Source: Acidobacteriota bacterium
Lineage (GTDB): Bacteria > Acidobacteriota > Terriglobia > Terriglobales > Acidobacteriaceae
Assembly: GCA_021780095.1 (NCBI GenBank)
Contig: JAJXZK010000443.1
Location: 1 to 13,310, forward strand
Direction: 5' to 3'
DNA length: 13,310 bases
Part shown: positions 13,268 to 13,310 of the stretch, in pieces
Layout: every line of letters starts with the position of its first letter
Position numbering within the stretch: position 1 is the first letter of the stretch
Position numbers and translations under genes: made by a program
The notes under the pieces: model-generated
Databases searched by the model: none
Seen by the model: the letters and a program-made list of their open reading frames with translations, nothing else
What the model was told of the DNA's origin: nothing

Positions 13268-13310
13268 AGCATTTTCTGTAATGATGTAGACTGTCTCTGG
13301 CGAGACTCTG

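Overview
The window looks like a chromosomal segment of an Acidobacteriota (Terriglobia-type) genome. The lineage call rests on a DUF3738 (TIGR03435) domain, a family known mainly from Acidobacteria, on BON and glycine-zipper envelope proteins of a type common there, and on dispersed GGGTGCCCCA hairpin repeats. It is an inference from gene content; no 16S gene is present.

Layout. Positions 1-1245 (minus strand) hold the str operon read as rpsL - rpsG - fusA; fusA runs off the left edge. rpsL most likely starts at a TTG at 1245. A hairpin repeat sits between rpsL and rpsG. Positions 1246-2045 are about 800 bases without a convincing gene, holding a candidate rpsL promoter, two dispersed repeats, a 16-bp tandem duplication and a decayed hairpin copy. 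Positions 2046-2243 (minus) encode an orphan, apparently 5'-truncated BrnA-type antitoxin. Divergent from it, 2377-3579 encodes an exported thioredoxin (TlpA-like) domain fused to DUF3738. Two hairpin repeats follow, then a HigB/HigA-type toxin-antitoxin pair (3772-4376) whose toxin mRNA looks leaderless. Next are an exported Pro-rich protein of unknown function (4536-5417) and a periplasmic di-heme cytochrome c peroxidase/MauG-family protein (5571-7193). On the minus strand lie a GNAT acetyltransferase (7240-7779), a 77-residue small protein (8081-8314) and a BON/glycine-zipper lipoprotein (8364-9365). Divergent from the lipoprotein is an NtrY-like membrane histidine kinase (9540-11810) that overlaps by 4 nt an NtrX/NtrC-type response regulator (11807-13165). 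Two more hairpin repeats close the window.

How the genes work together. The str operon is housekeeping translation. The kinase and regulator form a translationally coupled two-component system. The regulator keeps its phospho-acceptor Asp and Walker motifs but has lost the GAFTGA sigma54-contact motif, so it probably does not act as an ordinary sigma54 activator. The divergent envelope lipoprotein is a plausible target or partner, but nothing in the sequence proves it. The middle of the window (2.0-4.4 kb) is accessory in character: orphan antitoxin, toxin-antitoxin pair and repeats.

The observations most worth following are the GAFTGA-less regulator, the modular hairpin repeats (constant flank and TTT-ending loop, exchangeable self-complementary stems), the thioredoxin-DUF3738 fusion, and the repeat inside the ribosomal-protein operon.
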